In this document: positions 16,701 through 25,234 of the stretch, one piece after another
Layout of the letters: every line of letters begins with the position of its first letter
How positions within the stretch are numbered: position 1 is the stretch's first letter
Assembly: GCA_021647785.1 (NCBI GenBank)
Contig: JAKIUC010000004.1
Span: forward strand, 1 to 64,000
DNA: 64,000 bases
Source of the DNA: Melioribacteraceae bacterium
GTDB lineage: Bacteria; Bacteroidota; Ignavibacteria; Ignavibacteriales; Melioribacteraceae
Direction: 5' to 3'
Made by a program: the position numbers and the translations under genes
The notes under the pieces: generated by a model
What the model was told of the DNA's origin: nothing
Databases searched by the model: none
The model's input: the letters and a program-made list of their open reading frames with translations, nothing else

Positions 16701-18267
16701 GTTTTCCAGATACTTCAGAGAGCATACTATCAATTTTTGAAAAGACAATTAGATCTATCATCTTATCAACAGTTTGCAACTTCACATTTACCGAATCAAT
16801 ATTGTGTCCTTCAACAATCGAGTTTTTAATAATAAAATCCATATTGGAGTTTGATTCTTCCGGATCGAAACCTTTACCGGAGAGACTCCCTTTTGCATTA
16901 AGATTACTAACAATACCAAGTGTTGAATTAAGATTAACATTTTCTGCATCAATTTTATAATCGTACTCAATCAATTCCGGATATAGATTCATAAAGGCAG
17001 AAAATGTAAGCTCACCACTATCAACAGAAGCACTGCCGCTTGTATTAAATTTAAGAGGTTCGCCAGCGTAATTAATATTTATATCTTCAACAAAAAGATT
17101 TGGATATTTTGGTAATTCTAGCCCGCTTAAAAAAGAATTTACTTCGCTATAATCCACTTGTGAATTTGTAAATTGGGCTTTTACAAATAAGTGTTCCGGA
17201 GTATGTAGTTTAGTTAGGTTTCCTGTTAAATTAATATTTGTTCTATCCACTTCTATTAGTGCTGAAAAATCGAAATCCCCAAATTTCCCTTCACCGTCAA
17301 AATTGAAAGAGATAGGTCCGTGCATAAAATCAACCGGTTCAATGAATGAACTCAAATCACTTGCACCAAAGGGTAGTGCATCTAAACTTAATTTTATTGG
17401 ATAATTTTTAAAATTGCTTAATGTAAGTGGGTTAAAGAGATTTATACTATCTAATTTTGCAGAGAAATTTATCATTGAACTATCGGTTAGTAAAGTTATA
17501 TTTTTAACCTCAGCAAAATTTTCAGAAACATTAATTTCCCCACTCAAATTATGTAATTTAAACCTATTTAGGTTTGGCAAAAAGGAGAGGGAAGATATAT
17601 CAATTTGAAAATCATTTTCATTAATATCAGCTACTATATCAATACTTAAATTGAAATTAGTGATGTGTATATCATCATAATTCATAATATCGTAGCTATT
17701 ATTTGTTCCTCTATATTGAAATTTTTTAGATAGAAAAGTTATGTTGCTTAATTCAAAATTTGAGATGTCGAATAAAAATGGGAATTGTTTTTGAGTTTTC
17801 TCTTCAACAATAGTTGCACTTGTTTCAGATAGAATTGTAGATGAATCTGTTTTTACAATATTCCCAATATTCCAAGTTTCATCTTCGTTTTCGAGCAAAT
17901 TAAACTGAGCATCTTTTATTTCAAACTTTGTAACTTTTATCCGTTTAACCAATATATAAAAGGGGTTAAGGGCTATTTCAATTTTCTTTGCTGTTAAAAT
18001 TGTATCGGCATCTTTCTTAAAAGAGATATCTTTTAAGACGAGATGAGTTATTAAAGTACCCTCAACTTTTCCAATGTTTAACTCGCCATTTAATGAATTT
18101 TTAGATAGTTCAAGAATTTCATCCTTTAACATATTTCTGAATGTGGATGTCTGCGAAAATCCGAAGAAGATTGCCACAATAAAAAATATTGATAAAAAGA
18201 ACCCAATAATTCCATTACTAATTTTTCTTGTGATAGACCTTTTAACGATATTTTTTCTAAAAATCAT
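13777..18267 (-). CDS. tamB: TamB-like translocation and assembly module protein
   Basis: A 1496-residue envelope protein. One N-terminal transmembrane segment (about residues 17-38) is followed by a very long beta-rich, AsmA/TamB-like repeat region and a C-terminal DUF490/TamB domain (about 1150-1496). The domain shows 'SLGQFDILPSSMFTFYKTFSAEGNIKFTDD..NP', 'YFILFG' and a final beta signature ending YRFSF. TamB bridges the inner and outer membranes and works with TamA in barrel assembly or phospholipid transport. No TamA lies beside it; BamA is encoded at 26351-28846. Its start overlaps the hldE2 stop by one base (TAATG), so they are translationally coupled. Confidence 0.88.
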   Translation of the reverse strand: MIFRKNIVKRSITRKISNGIIGFFLSIFFIVAIFFGFSQTSTFRNMLKDEILELSKNSLNGELNIGKVEGTLITHLVLKDISFKKDADTILTAKKIEIALNPFYILVKRIKVTKFEIKDAQFNLLENEDETWNIGNIVKTDSSTILSETSATIVEEKTQKQFPFLFDISNFELSNITFLSKKFQYRGTNNSYDIMNYDDIHITNFNLSIDIVADINENDFQIDISSLSFLPNLNRFKLHNLSGEINVSENFAEVKNITLLTDSSMINFSAKLDSINLFNPLTLSNFKNYPIKLSLDALPFGASDLSSFIEPVDFMHGPISFNFDGEGKFGDFDFSALIEVDRTNINLTGNLTKLHTPEHLFVKAQFTNSQVDYSEVNSFLSGLELPKYPNLFVEDININYAGEPLKFNTSGSASVDSGELTFSAFMNLYPELIEYDYKIDAENVNLNSTLGIVSNLNAKGSLSGKGFDPEESNSNMDFIIKNSIVEGHNIDSVNVKLQTVDKMIDLIVFSKIDSMLSEVSGKLDLASTEKPIYNLRGKIGNLNIANLVEDTTLTSSLNFNFDVNGHSLDLDETEGEFILHFFDSQIGSNHFDSIHFDINLSKIDSTRLISFSSDILDFNITGDFAIAETFNLLSYQSKKIGYAISEKLEEMNPVEIDIDTTHILTELILEKDYLQNELYLDYDFNFKDFKLIAALLNRDKVEISGKGYGYVENDLDNFSISTTLDLDWLFLFKGKEVFYISGVESNIDIGVDNHKYSFDNIFGSLSFVSEEMVSDININNISSDLVFNQSKAFLNIEGNIDNDIDVGLEGFIEFKDSTESINISNLFFSYKDYLWKNSDSIIIKNTPSLFNISNFNLFNNNSSLTINGIISEKLNQDLQLEIKNANGAILANRLFGADIDETNSNINLTAKIKGTTEIPIYDLDFSIENLIINKNSLGSLYGEIKYEDFNLFTNIEFIDTLNNSGEKLLTLNGNIPINFSSANNESMSESNKTMDLELITNNFNIASFGDAIPTIKNPTGLINSDINITGKLSDMNYSGYLSLKNAKFTSALTNLDYAVSLNLLFENKKIRLGNTYIKNIEKTHFPGRMVLSGEILTDGLSLKSINIDMNGKIALLSPFSRETSPNFYGDLEIETENKWNYKYENEKSSISGNVVLGEVNLHYIPSTSSYSVTSSDFKYIFVNDSSKSELQKLKYEKLLSAISVKKGEENETTIPSNFDLDITIKAPDIAKLSVVLSKTLNQKLLADISGELRIRNINNQFTSLGQFDILPSSMFTFYKTFSAEGNIKFTDDIANPMINLTSTYIADYINPRNREAEPERTAVKIKINDSVNSLLENLASGKKPLDMKIYTGVQNIDYDIPNQQYNDRDAMYFILFGTFSTDSENANLAASAGMSVASSVVTTMLNAQLGDFVNNVNINTTGDQTRYNISGRVQKVRYTIGGTMQEISDWSQANAKLEYLFSPQFIIRAERKNPVISSSAENEKISEFGIMYRFSF

Positions 18268-18743
18268 TAATAACTTTCTTTTATTTTCTCAACAATTTTT
18301 GAAGTAGATTGAGTTACAACAAAATCAATAGGTTCAACACTTCCGCCATTTCGGATAACAATATCTCCGCCAACAATATTCTCAATTTCCCAGTCGGAAC
18401 CTTTTACTAAAATATCAGGAATAATTGTAGAAATCAATTCAAGTGGAGTATCTTCATCAAAAAGTGTAACATAATCCACAGAGCGTAAATTACTTAAAAT
18501 AAATGCTCGTTCTTTCTCGTTAATAATTGGTCGCAGCTTCCCTTTTATTCTTGAAGTGGATGCATCAGAGTTTAATCCAACCACTAAAATATCACCTTTC
18601 TCTTTTGCCTTTGCAAGATAATCGACATGCCCAGCGTGGAGTATATCGAAACAGCCATTTGTAAAGACAATTGTTTTGCCGTCATCTTTTAACGATTGTA
18701 CAATATTTTTTAATTCTTCTCTTGTGGTTAAAACATTCTTCAT
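18267..18743 (-). CDS. rfaE2: D-glycero-beta-D-manno-heptose 1-phosphate adenylyltransferase
   Basis: A 158-residue cytidylyltransferase-fold enzyme that makes ADP-D-glycero-beta-D-manno-heptose for LPS core. It has the nucleotidyltransferase motif TNGCFDILHAGHVDYL (HxGH, residues about 30-45) and the late motif 'STSKIVEKIK' (ISTT-like). It corresponds to the C-terminal half of E. coli HldE and is encoded here as a separate gene. It overlaps the kinase gene upstream by four bases (ATGA) and tamB by one, so the three are one transcript. Confidence 0.93.
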   Translation of the reverse strand: MKNVLTTREELKNIVQSLKDDGKTIVFTNGCFDILHAGHVDYLAKAKEKGDILVVGLNSDASTSRIKGKLRPIINEKERAFILSNLRSVDYVTLFDEDTPLELISTIIPDILVKGSDWEIENIVGGDIVIRNGGSVEPIDFVVTQSTSKIVEKIKESY

Positions 18744-19735
18744 TTTATTTCTGATAGTAAGTGATTAAATAATTTATCAAATTCAATTGGAACAACACCA
18801 GCCTCTGCACATACTAATCCGCCAGCATAGTTGGCAAAACAAGTTGCTTCAGAAATTGATGCACCAGCAAGCAAGGAAATTGTTAAAGTTGAAATTACAG
18901 TATCGCCAGCACCGGAAACATCTAAAACCTTTCGTGCTTTTGTAGGAATTAATTTAATCTCTTTATCTTTTTCAAAAATTGCCATTCCATCGGCACCAAG
19001 AGTGAGCAGTAAGTATTTGCAATTAATTTTTTCTAATAACTTGAAGCCAATATTTTCTATCTCTTTTTTTGAATTTAATTTTACTCCAAACGCATCTTCA
19101 GTCTCTTTAAGGTTTGGCTTAAATACAGTAGCATTTTTATAAGAGAAAAAATTATCGAACTTGGGGTCAACAGTAACAATTTTCTCTTTCTCATTAGCCA
19201 ATGTAATTATACTCTCTATTAACGAAGCAGAAAGCACACCTTTATTATAATCTTCTAAAATTATTCCATCAATATTTTCTATGTTTAATTTAAGTGATGT
19301 AAATAATTGCTCCTCAATTTCATTCGATATTCTTTGCTTACTCTCTTTATCAATTCTTACAATTTGCTGGTCGGATGATATTACTCTGGTTTTAGTTGTA
19401 GTTGCTCGTGAGGAATCATTTATTAGTAATTCAGAATTCATATTTTCGTTATGCAATAATTCCTTGAAAATATTACCATTACGATCATCCCCAATAACAC
19501 CAATGGGAATTGCGTTACATCCAAGCTTAGAAATATTTAGTGCAACATTTGCCGCTCCTCCAAAACGGAAGAACTCATTATCTATTTCAACTATTGGTAC
19601 TGGTGCTTCAGGCGAAATTCTTTTCACATCACCCCATAGATATCCATCAAGCATCATATCACCAATAACTGCAATATTAAAATTTTTGAAATTTTCTTTT
19701 ATTTCATTCAATCTTTTTTCTGTTAAATTAGTCAT
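18740..19735 (-). CDS. rfaE1: D-glycero-beta-D-manno-heptose-7-phosphate kinase
   Basis: A 331-residue PfkB/ribokinase-family kinase corresponding to the N-terminal half of HldE. It phosphorylates C1 of heptose 7-phosphate. It shows the N-terminal 'IGDMMLDGYLWGDVKRISPEAPVPIVE' segment, an FGGAANVALN glycine motif, and the C-terminal anion-hole/catalytic motif DVSGAGDTVIS. It is four-base coupled to rfaE2 and overlaps the upstream propeller gene by eight bases. Splitting of the HldE halves occurs in several non-enteric phyla. Confidence 0.93.
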   Translation of the reverse strand: MTNLTEKRLNEIKENFKNFNIAVIGDMMLDGYLWGDVKRISPEAPVPIVEIDNEFFRFGGAANVALNISKLGCNAIPIGVIGDDRNGNIFKELLHNENMNSELLINDSSRATTTKTRVISSDQQIVRIDKESKQRISNEIEEQLFTSLKLNIENIDGIILEDYNKGVLSASLIESIITLANEKEKIVTVDPKFDNFFSYKNATVFKPNLKETEDAFGVKLNSKKEIENIGFKLLEKINCKYLLLTLGADGMAIFEKDKEIKLIPTKARKVLDVSGAGDTVISTLTISLLAGASISEATCFANYAGGLVCAEAGVVPIEFDKLFNHLLSEIK

Positions 19736-20807
19736 TTATTTCCTTCGTAAAATTCTCAACAAATTTATTAACTAAATTAATAGTGAATATGCCATCGTTA
19801 GTTCCAAGCCAAAGTTTAGTTCCATCAAAATGAATTGAGTTAATAGTTTTGGGTACTTCATCAATCTGAACCATTTCTACTTTTTTTGTAATTCTATTAA
19901 TTAGTGCTAAACCTCTTCCGAATACATCTTTGGTATTTTTACTAAATTGATAAAGTGAAACCCAGATGTAATCACCAGTTATTTCTAAATCGTAAATTCC
20001 ATTCCCCTTTAATCCGTTGCGAGAATCGAAGCGAGTCCAATCATTTTTCCTATCATATTTATAAACTCCACCTAAATTATAATTTGGGTTATTCCTTGTT
20101 ATAAACTCATCTAAACCAATCCAAATGTTATTTTGCTCCACTAATAATGCAGAGATTGATACTGCATCACCATCACCATTAAAATAATTTAGATCATTAT
20201 TATAAAATGAGAGTGCAGACTGGTCAGAAATACTTTTAGATTTATCATACTTATGGAGACCAGATTCACTTCCAAACCAAACTAAACTATCTCCATCAAC
20301 TTTAATAACTTTAATGGTGTTGGTCTTCATATCTTTATTCATTGTTAAATCGTAGTCGGTAAATCGTCTTTTCTTTAGGTCGTATTTTGTAAGGTATTTG
20401 AACCTACCAATCCAAACTGCATTAATGTAAGGGTCATACTCCACATCTCTAATCCAGTTACTTAGTTGCCCACCTTTCCCAAATTTTCTTTTACTCCACC
20501 GTTTGCGCTTTTTATTGAAAATAAATAAACCATCAGGAGAGCCAGCCCAGACAAAATCTTTATTAGCAGTAATTGTATAAAAAAGGTCGAGTTTTAATTT
20601 TTCATTTTTTGTAGAGTAACTATACCACTCTTGCATTCTGTAATTATATTGAAAAATACCGCTGCCGTTTGTTGCCACCCAAATATTATTTCCATCATCA
20701 CAAATATCTCGCACATCTTTTCCTGGAAGATAATGCTCAATCTTTAACTCATCTTGTGCAAATATTAGATTAGTTAATATTAGTAATAGTATTATTAAGT
20801 ATTTCAT
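19728..20807 (-). CDS. Periplasmic two-component-regulator-type propeller protein
   Basis: A 359-residue protein. The signal peptide is residues 1-18 (KYLIILLLILTNLIFAQ). It is followed by propeller blades with the W-x-(A/G)-(T/S)-x-x-G pattern: IWVATNGSGIFQYN, VWAGSPDGLFIFNK, VWIGRFKYLTKYD, VWFGSESGLHKYD, IWIGLDEF, LWLGTNDGIF. These match Reg_prop repeats found in the sensor part of hybrid histidine kinases, but no transmembrane or kinase domain follows, so it is a free propeller. It overlaps rfaE1 by eight bases and heads the rfaE1-rfaE2-tamB run. Its role in envelope assembly, if any, is unknown. Confidence 0.75.
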   Translation of the reverse strand: MKYLIILLLILTNLIFAQDELKIEHYLPGKDVRDICDDGNNIWVATNGSGIFQYNYRMQEWYSYSTKNEKLKLDLFYTITANKDFVWAGSPDGLFIFNKKRKRWSKRKFGKGGQLSNWIRDVEYDPYINAVWIGRFKYLTKYDLKKRRFTDYDLTMNKDMKTNTIKVIKVDGDSLVWFGSESGLHKYDKSKSISDQSALSFYNNDLNYFNGDGDAVSISALLVEQNNIWIGLDEFITRNNPNYNLGGVYKYDRKNDWTRFDSRNGLKGNGIYDLEITGDYIWVSLYQFSKNTKDVFGRGLALINRITKKVEMVQIDEVPKTINSIHFDGTKLWLGTNDGIFTINLVNKFVENFTKEIND

Positions 20808-20869
20808 TATTTCTGCTTTATATTATGAGATGCAAGGTTGTTTTTTTATTTTTCATCTGTTTATAATTT

Positions 20870-21160
20870 ATGAAGCCTGTCATTTCGATAAACTCAATGC
20901 ACCGCATTCCGTCATGCTCTTAGACGGAATCTATTTTGTATCTTTTAGATTCCGTCTAAAAAATTGCCGGAATGACCTTCGCTTTTATAATCTCCGAAGC
21001 TCTGTAAGAATCCCTTTGGGAGAGTCACACAGACATCTGTTTTATAATTTGTAGAGTGCCAACCTTCAAGGTTAAAATTAAAACAAAGTATATTGGAAGT
21101 AATAATTTTCTGTTGAGTAAATCACATTTATCTCTGATAACCTTGAAGGTTTTAATCATA
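20870..21160. repeat. Cluster of inverted repeats between the propeller gene and the lipoate ligase gene
   Basis: The 390-base gap contains no gene. TTAGACGGAATCTA (20920-20933) and its exact complement (20946-20959) form a 14-bp stem, nested in outer 'gtcat/attccg...cggaatgac' arms. 20993-21040 carries the 'ctctgtaagaatccc...gagagtcacacagacatctg' module also seen near 33.7 and 50.8 kb. Palindromes AACCTTCAAGGTT (about 21062) and AACCTTGAAGGTT (about 21140) bound a further ~90 bp unit. The stretch looks like several small non-coding repeats inserted side by side. Confidence 0.6.
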
Positions 21161-21197
21161 TTATGAAAGTTTCATGTGTTCATATGTTTAAAAAATA

Positions 21198-21980
21198 TTA
21201 TTCTTGGAAAAATCTCGTTTTTTCAACTTTAAATTTACTAATAAATAAATTTGTAGAATCATTTAAAGTCATATCCCAATCATTTTGGAATTGTTCCTTA
21301 ATTATGTTTGATAAAGATTTATAGTCAACCTTTGCATTAATAATTTTCTCAATCTCTATAGTTTTATCAGACAATTCCTTTTTCAGTATTGCGGTATTAG
21401 TTTTATCAAAAAGGTAAGTAGGTAGTTCGGAATGCTTTTTACCACAAAGTATTGAGCCATGTTGAAGTACAACATTCCTCATTCTTCTTTGGGCACTCCC
21501 TATAAGTTTTTTCCCTTTATATTTAACTTCGCTTTCTGCGGTGCTTGCAAAGCAGAGAGAACCAGAGGGGTTGTTGAGTAGTTCCTTAAAATTTGGTTGG
21601 ATATTTTCCAATTCAACAGATGAAAGTTTTGGGTGATACTCTGCTAATGCTGAAGATAAAGTGATTGAAACTTTATCGTAAATATCTCTCGCAGAAAGTC
21701 CGAAACTAAGTGGAAGTATAAGAGAATAAGTTAGCTCATCTGCATGTAAAATTGCTCTACCGCCTGTTGGTCTTTTTACAATACCAATGTTATCTGTTTT
21801 ACATTTTTCTAAATCAATTTCATCAATGTTTTGGTTAGCTCCAAGTGAAATTGTGTGCGGGTCCCAACGGTATAGTCTAAAAAATGCCTCACCTTCCGTG
21901 CAAATTTTGGATAAAAAAATATCCAGTTCCATATTAAACTCACCGGAACTGGATCCACTATCAATAAAGTGCCAAATCAT
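21198..21980 (-). CDS. Lipoate-protein ligase A / octanoyltransferase (LipM-like)
   Basis: A 260-residue BPL_LplA_LipB-fold enzyme for lipoylation of 2-oxoacid dehydrogenase and GcvH domains. Motifs: the glycine loop VKRPTGGRAILHADELTYSLILP (about residues 73-95), the lysine motif GKKLIGSAQRRMRNVVLQHGSIL, and a Cys in SLCFASTAESEV just before it. A Cys at that place is the acyl-accepting residue in LipM octanoyltransferases, whereas LplA ligases lack it, so octanoyl transfer is a real alternative to lipoate ligation. It overlaps lpxA by four bases and is the last gene of the lipid A operon. Confidence 0.8.
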   Translation of the reverse strand: MIWHFIDSGSSSGEFNMELDIFLSKICTEGEAFFRLYRWDPHTISLGANQNIDEIDLEKCKTDNIGIVKRPTGGRAILHADELTYSLILPLSFGLSARDIYDKVSITLSSALAEYHPKLSSVELENIQPNFKELLNNPSGSLCFASTAESEVKYKGKKLIGSAQRRMRNVVLQHGSILCGKKHSELPTYLFDKTNTAILKKELSDKTIEIEKIINAKVDYKSLSNIIKEQFQNDWDMTLNDSTNLFISKFKVEKTRFFQE

Positions 21981-22753
21981 TTTTTTAAAATACTTCGCTT
22001 TGCTTTATCTAAAAATTCAATAATTTTATCAACATAGCTATTATTAAATTTATTGGTTAGAGCAATTTTTGCATCAGATACATTTAAGCCAGAATGGTAC
22101 AAAGTTTTGTATGCTTCCTTAATTATTTCTATATCATCATTGCTAAATCCGCGGCGCCTTAATCCAACAACATTAAGTCCGCTATATTTCATAGGAAGAC
22201 TTGCAGCCAAAACGTAAGGAGGTACATCATGTGCAACTTGCAACCCACCCTGAATCATTGCATGTTGTCCAATAATTCCAAATTGATGTACTAAACATCC
22301 GCCGCCAATAATTACCCAATCTTCAACAACAACATGCCCGGCAATTTGAACTGAGTTAGCAATTATACAATTGTTTCCAATAACACAATCGTGAGCAATG
22401 TGAGCATAAGCCATTATAAGGCAATCGTTTCCAATTCGTGAATTATTTGTATCGATAGTGCCTCGATGAAGTGTAGCAAACTCGCGTATTACAGTATTAT
22501 CGCCTACATGGAAGTATGTTTTTTCACCGGCATATTTTAAGTCCTGCGGTGCGTTTGATACAGCAGCCGATTGGAAGATTTTTACATTATTCCCAATTCG
22601 TGCTCCATCGTAAATACAAGCATGCGGACCAACAATTGTTCCATCTCCAATTTCAACATCGGCTTCAATTATTGCATAGGTGGCAACTTGAACATTATCT
22701 CCGAGTTTTGCTTTCGGAGAGACTATTGCAGTTGGATGAATTTTATTTGACAT
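21977..22753 (-). CDS. lpxA: Acyl-ACP-UDP-N-acetylglucosamine O-acyltransferase
   Basis: A 258-residue left-handed beta-helix enzyme that starts lipid A synthesis by 3-O-acylation of UDP-GlcNAc. It has hexapeptide repeats (residues 1-180) and the family's 'IREFATLHRGT' and 'NCLIMAYAHIAHDCVIGNNCIIAN' segments with the catalytic His. It also has 'GGGCLVHQFGIIGQHAMIQGG' and a C-terminal helical domain beginning LNVVGLRRRGFS. It lies 26 bases after lpxC-fabZ and overlaps the lipoylation gene by four bases. The acyl-length-determining residue is not assessed. Confidence 0.96.
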   Translation of the reverse strand: MSNKIHPTAIVSPKAKLGDNVQVATYAIIEADVEIGDGTIVGPHACIYDGARIGNNVKIFQSAAVSNAPQDLKYAGEKTYFHVGDNTVIREFATLHRGTIDTNNSRIGNDCLIMAYAHIAHDCVIGNNCIIANSVQIAGHVVVEDWVIIGGGCLVHQFGIIGQHAMIQGGLQVAHDVPPYVLAASLPMKYSGLNVVGLRRRGFSNDDIEIIKEAYKTLYHSGLNVSDAKIALTNKFNNSYVDKIIEFLDKAKRSILKK

Positions 22754-22779
22754 AATTTATTCCATCTTCATAAGTGAAT

Positions 22780-24180
22780 TTATTTATCAACTATTGCAGC
22801 CATCATTTCAGCTTCACAGACGAGCTTGCCTTCAACAAATGCTTTTGTTTTCATACTAACGTAACGTCCGCCAGTTTTGCCAACTAATTCTGCTTCAAGT
22901 ATTAACTGATCGCCAGGTACAACTGGTTTTCGGAATTTTGCTTTATCTATTTTCATAAAATAGACAAGTTTCTTTTTAATTTCTTCTTCGTCTAATGAGT
23001 TCAACATTAGAATTCCACCAGTCTGTGCAAGGGCTTCAAGTATTAATACTCCTGGCATAATACGCTGTTCAGGGAAGTGCCCCTGGAAAAAGAGTTCGTT
23101 AAATGTTACTGATTTAACACCACGCACACTTTTGTCAAATTCTAAATCAATAATTTTATCAACCAATAAAAATGGATATCTGTGAGGAAGAATTTTTTGA
23201 ATTGCTTCAATATCAAAAACAACTCCCTGCTTCTTCACGTTTTGATATTTTTTTTCAATTTTCTTTTGTTGATATAGTTTCCGAATTTTTTTAGCAAACT
23301 CAACGTTAGCTTTATGACCTGGACGAGCAGCAAGAATTTGTGCTTTAATTGGTGCACCTATTAATGCCATATCACCAAGCATATCAAGTAGTTTATGACG
23401 TACTGGTTCATTCTTAAACCGTAAAGAGCCTTCGTTGAAGATACCTGTAGTGCCAATTTTAACATCACTTTTAACACCAAGTTTATCTTTTATTTCAAGA
23501 ACTTTATCTTCGTCCATATCGTGGTCAACAATTACTACAGCATTATCTATGTTGCCTCCCTTAATCAAACCTTGATCAATTAGAGGTTCAAGTTCGCTTA
23601 AAAAGCAGAATGTTCTTGCCGGTGCAAACTCTTTTACAAACTCTTGAATATCGAACATACCAGTATGTTGGCTGCCAAGTGCAGGGTTGTGATAATCTAC
23701 CAATACCGTCATTCTATAATTATCAGAAGGAAGTGCAACAAACTCAACCTGTTCATCTTCATTTTTGTATGTAATTGTTTCATCAATAATTAAATAGTCT
23801 TTGTTAGCTTCTTGCTGAATAAATCCAACCTCTTGAAGTTTTTCAACAAAAGACATTGCACTACCATCCATCACAGGAGGTTCAATTCCATCAATTTCAA
23901 TTGCAATGTTGTCTATTTGTAATCCAACAATTGCAGCAAGAACATGCTCAACCGTATGAACCTTAGCATCACCAATGCCAATAGTCGTTCCTCTCGAAAC
24001 ATCCACAACATAATCGGTTGTTGCAGGTATTTCTGGTTTATCACCTAAATCTACTCTAATAAATTTTATTCCATAATTATCAGGTGCTGGTTTAAATGTT
24101 ATTTTAGATGATGTTCCTGTATGTAAACCCATTCCCTTAATTGATATTTCTTTCTCAATAGTTCGTTGTTTTTCTAACAT
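22780..24180 (-). CDS. lpxC/fabZ: Bifunctional UDP-3-O-acyl-GlcNAc deacetylase / 3-hydroxyacyl-ACP dehydratase
   Basis: A 466-residue fusion. Residues 1-305 are LpxC, the zinc deacetylase that commits lipid A synthesis: GMGLHTGTSSKITFKPA, the Zn ligand His in KVHTVEHVLAAI, HKLLDMLGDMALIG (His and Asp ligands), and catalytic His in RPGHKANVEFAKKI. After a linker, about 320-466 are FabZ: IQKILPHRYPFLLVDKI with the catalytic His, then FQGHFPEQRIMPGVLILEALAQTGG with the catalytic Glu. This fusion is typical of the Bacteroidetes/Chlorobi/Ignavibacteria lineage and helps place the organism. It sits between lpxD and lpxA, ten bases after lpxD. Confidence 0.97.
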   Translation of the reverse strand: MLEKQRTIEKEISIKGMGLHTGTSSKITFKPAPDNYGIKFIRVDLGDKPEIPATTDYVVDVSRGTTIGIGDAKVHTVEHVLAAIVGLQIDNIAIEIDGIEPPVMDGSAMSFVEKLQEVGFIQQEANKDYLIIDETITYKNEDEQVEFVALPSDNYRMTVLVDYHNPALGSQHTGMFDIQEFVKEFAPARTFCFLSELEPLIDQGLIKGGNIDNAVVIVDHDMDEDKVLEIKDKLGVKSDVKIGTTGIFNEGSLRFKNEPVRHKLLDMLGDMALIGAPIKAQILAARPGHKANVEFAKKIRKLYQQKKIEKKYQNVKKQGVVFDIEAIQKILPHRYPFLLVDKIIDLEFDKSVRGVKSVTFNELFFQGHFPEQRIMPGVLILEALAQTGGILMLNSLDEEEIKKKLVYFMKIDKAKFRKPVVPGDQLILEAELVGKTGGRYVSMKTKAFVEGKLVCEAEMMAAIVDK

Positions 24181-24190
24181 TAAATATTCC

Positions 24191-25225
24191 TTATATCTTG
24201 CTTTCTAATTCAGTAATTTTTCTTTGTAACTCTTTAATTTGCTTGCTGTAGTTTTCAAGATTTCTGATGTGGGCTTCTTCTTTGAATGCAGTTCGGAGTT
24301 CCTTTGTTGGAGTACCAAAATATTTACCCGATTTAGTGATTGATTTTGAAACTCCAGATTGTGCACCAATCATTACATTATTGGTAATTTCTATGTGACC
24401 AGCTAAACCTACTTGACCACCAAATATACAATTTGCTCCAATCTTTGTACTTCCTGCAATTCCTACTTGACCAGAAAGGGAGGTGTTATTGCCAATTTCA
24501 ACATTGTGTGCAATCTGTACCAGATTATCTATCTTTGCTCCTTTTTTAATAATAGTTGAACCCATTGCTGCACGGTCAACTGAAACATTTGAGCCAAGTT
24601 CAACATTGTCTTCAATAATTACATTCCCAATTTGCGGCACTTTGGTATATTCACCTTTTTCATTTGGGAAATATCCAAAACCATCAGAGCCAACAACAGT
24701 TCCAGAATGGATTATTACATTGTTACCAATAATATTATTATGAGTAATAGTCACATTCGGATAAATCAAAACATTTGTACCAATTGTAGTCTTCTCTAAA
24801 ATTACTGAATTATGATAAATCACAGAATCATTTCCAATAGTACAATTCTTAGAAATTACAACATTTTTCCCAATTGTTACGTTATTGCCAAGCGTAGCTG
24901 TTGGATCAATTGAAGCTGAATCATCTATTCCGGAAAAAGGAATTGGAGAGGTGAAGTATTTTATAACAACTTTTTGCAATGCAATATCGGGTTTATCAAC
25001 CTCAATATAAATTAAATTATCCCGAGTTTTTTTTATAGATGGTTTAATTAAAACTACTGATGCTTTTGTTGTTAATAAGTGCTTTTCATAAGAGGCAAGG
25101 TAGAGGAACGATAAATCGTTCTCTTTCGATTCGAACAAACGAGAAACATTTGAGATAGTAAATGTTTCATCTCCAAATATTTTTCCGCCAACAAAATCGG
25201 CAATTTCTTTTACTGTTATCTGCAT
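24191..25225 (-). CDS. lpxD: UDP-3-O-acylglucosamine N-acyltransferase
   Basis: A 344-residue trimeric acyltransferase for the third step of lipid A synthesis. An N-terminal uridine-binding domain (residues 1-100) is followed by hexapeptide repeats (about 105-290). The family segment GTVVGSDGFGYFPNEKGEYTKVPQIG precedes the catalytic His region DNLVQIAHNVEIGNNT. A C-terminal helical tail follows (RNLENYSKQIKELQRKITELE). It is nine bases downstream of an ompH gene and ten bases upstream of lpxC-fabZ. The order bamA-skp-lpxD matches many Gram-negatives. Confidence 0.96.
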   Translation of the reverse strand: MQITVKEIADFVGGKIFGDETFTISNVSRLFESKENDLSFLYLASYEKHLLTTKASVVLIKPSIKKTRDNLIYIEVDKPDIALQKVVIKYFTSPIPFSGIDDSASIDPTATLGNNVTIGKNVVISKNCTIGNDSVIYHNSVILEKTTIGTNVLIYPNVTITHNNIIGNNVIIHSGTVVGSDGFGYFPNEKGEYTKVPQIGNVIIEDNVELGSNVSVDRAAMGSTIIKKGAKIDNLVQIAHNVEIGNNTSLSGQVGIAGSTKIGANCIFGGQVGLAGHIEITNNVMIGAQSGVSKSITKSGKYFGTPTKELRTAFKEEAHIRNLENYSKQIKELQRKITELESKI

Positions 25226-25234
25226 AGTTTATAA

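Noticed and set aside
19281-19775. 164-residue plus-strand open frame
   Set aside because: Antisense to the well-supported rfaE1 gene; low-complexity hydrophobic translation without family features.
20993-21040. tRNA or tmRNA fragment as an attachment site
   Set aside because: No cloverleaf or T-loop sequence; the words match only the intergenic repeat family.
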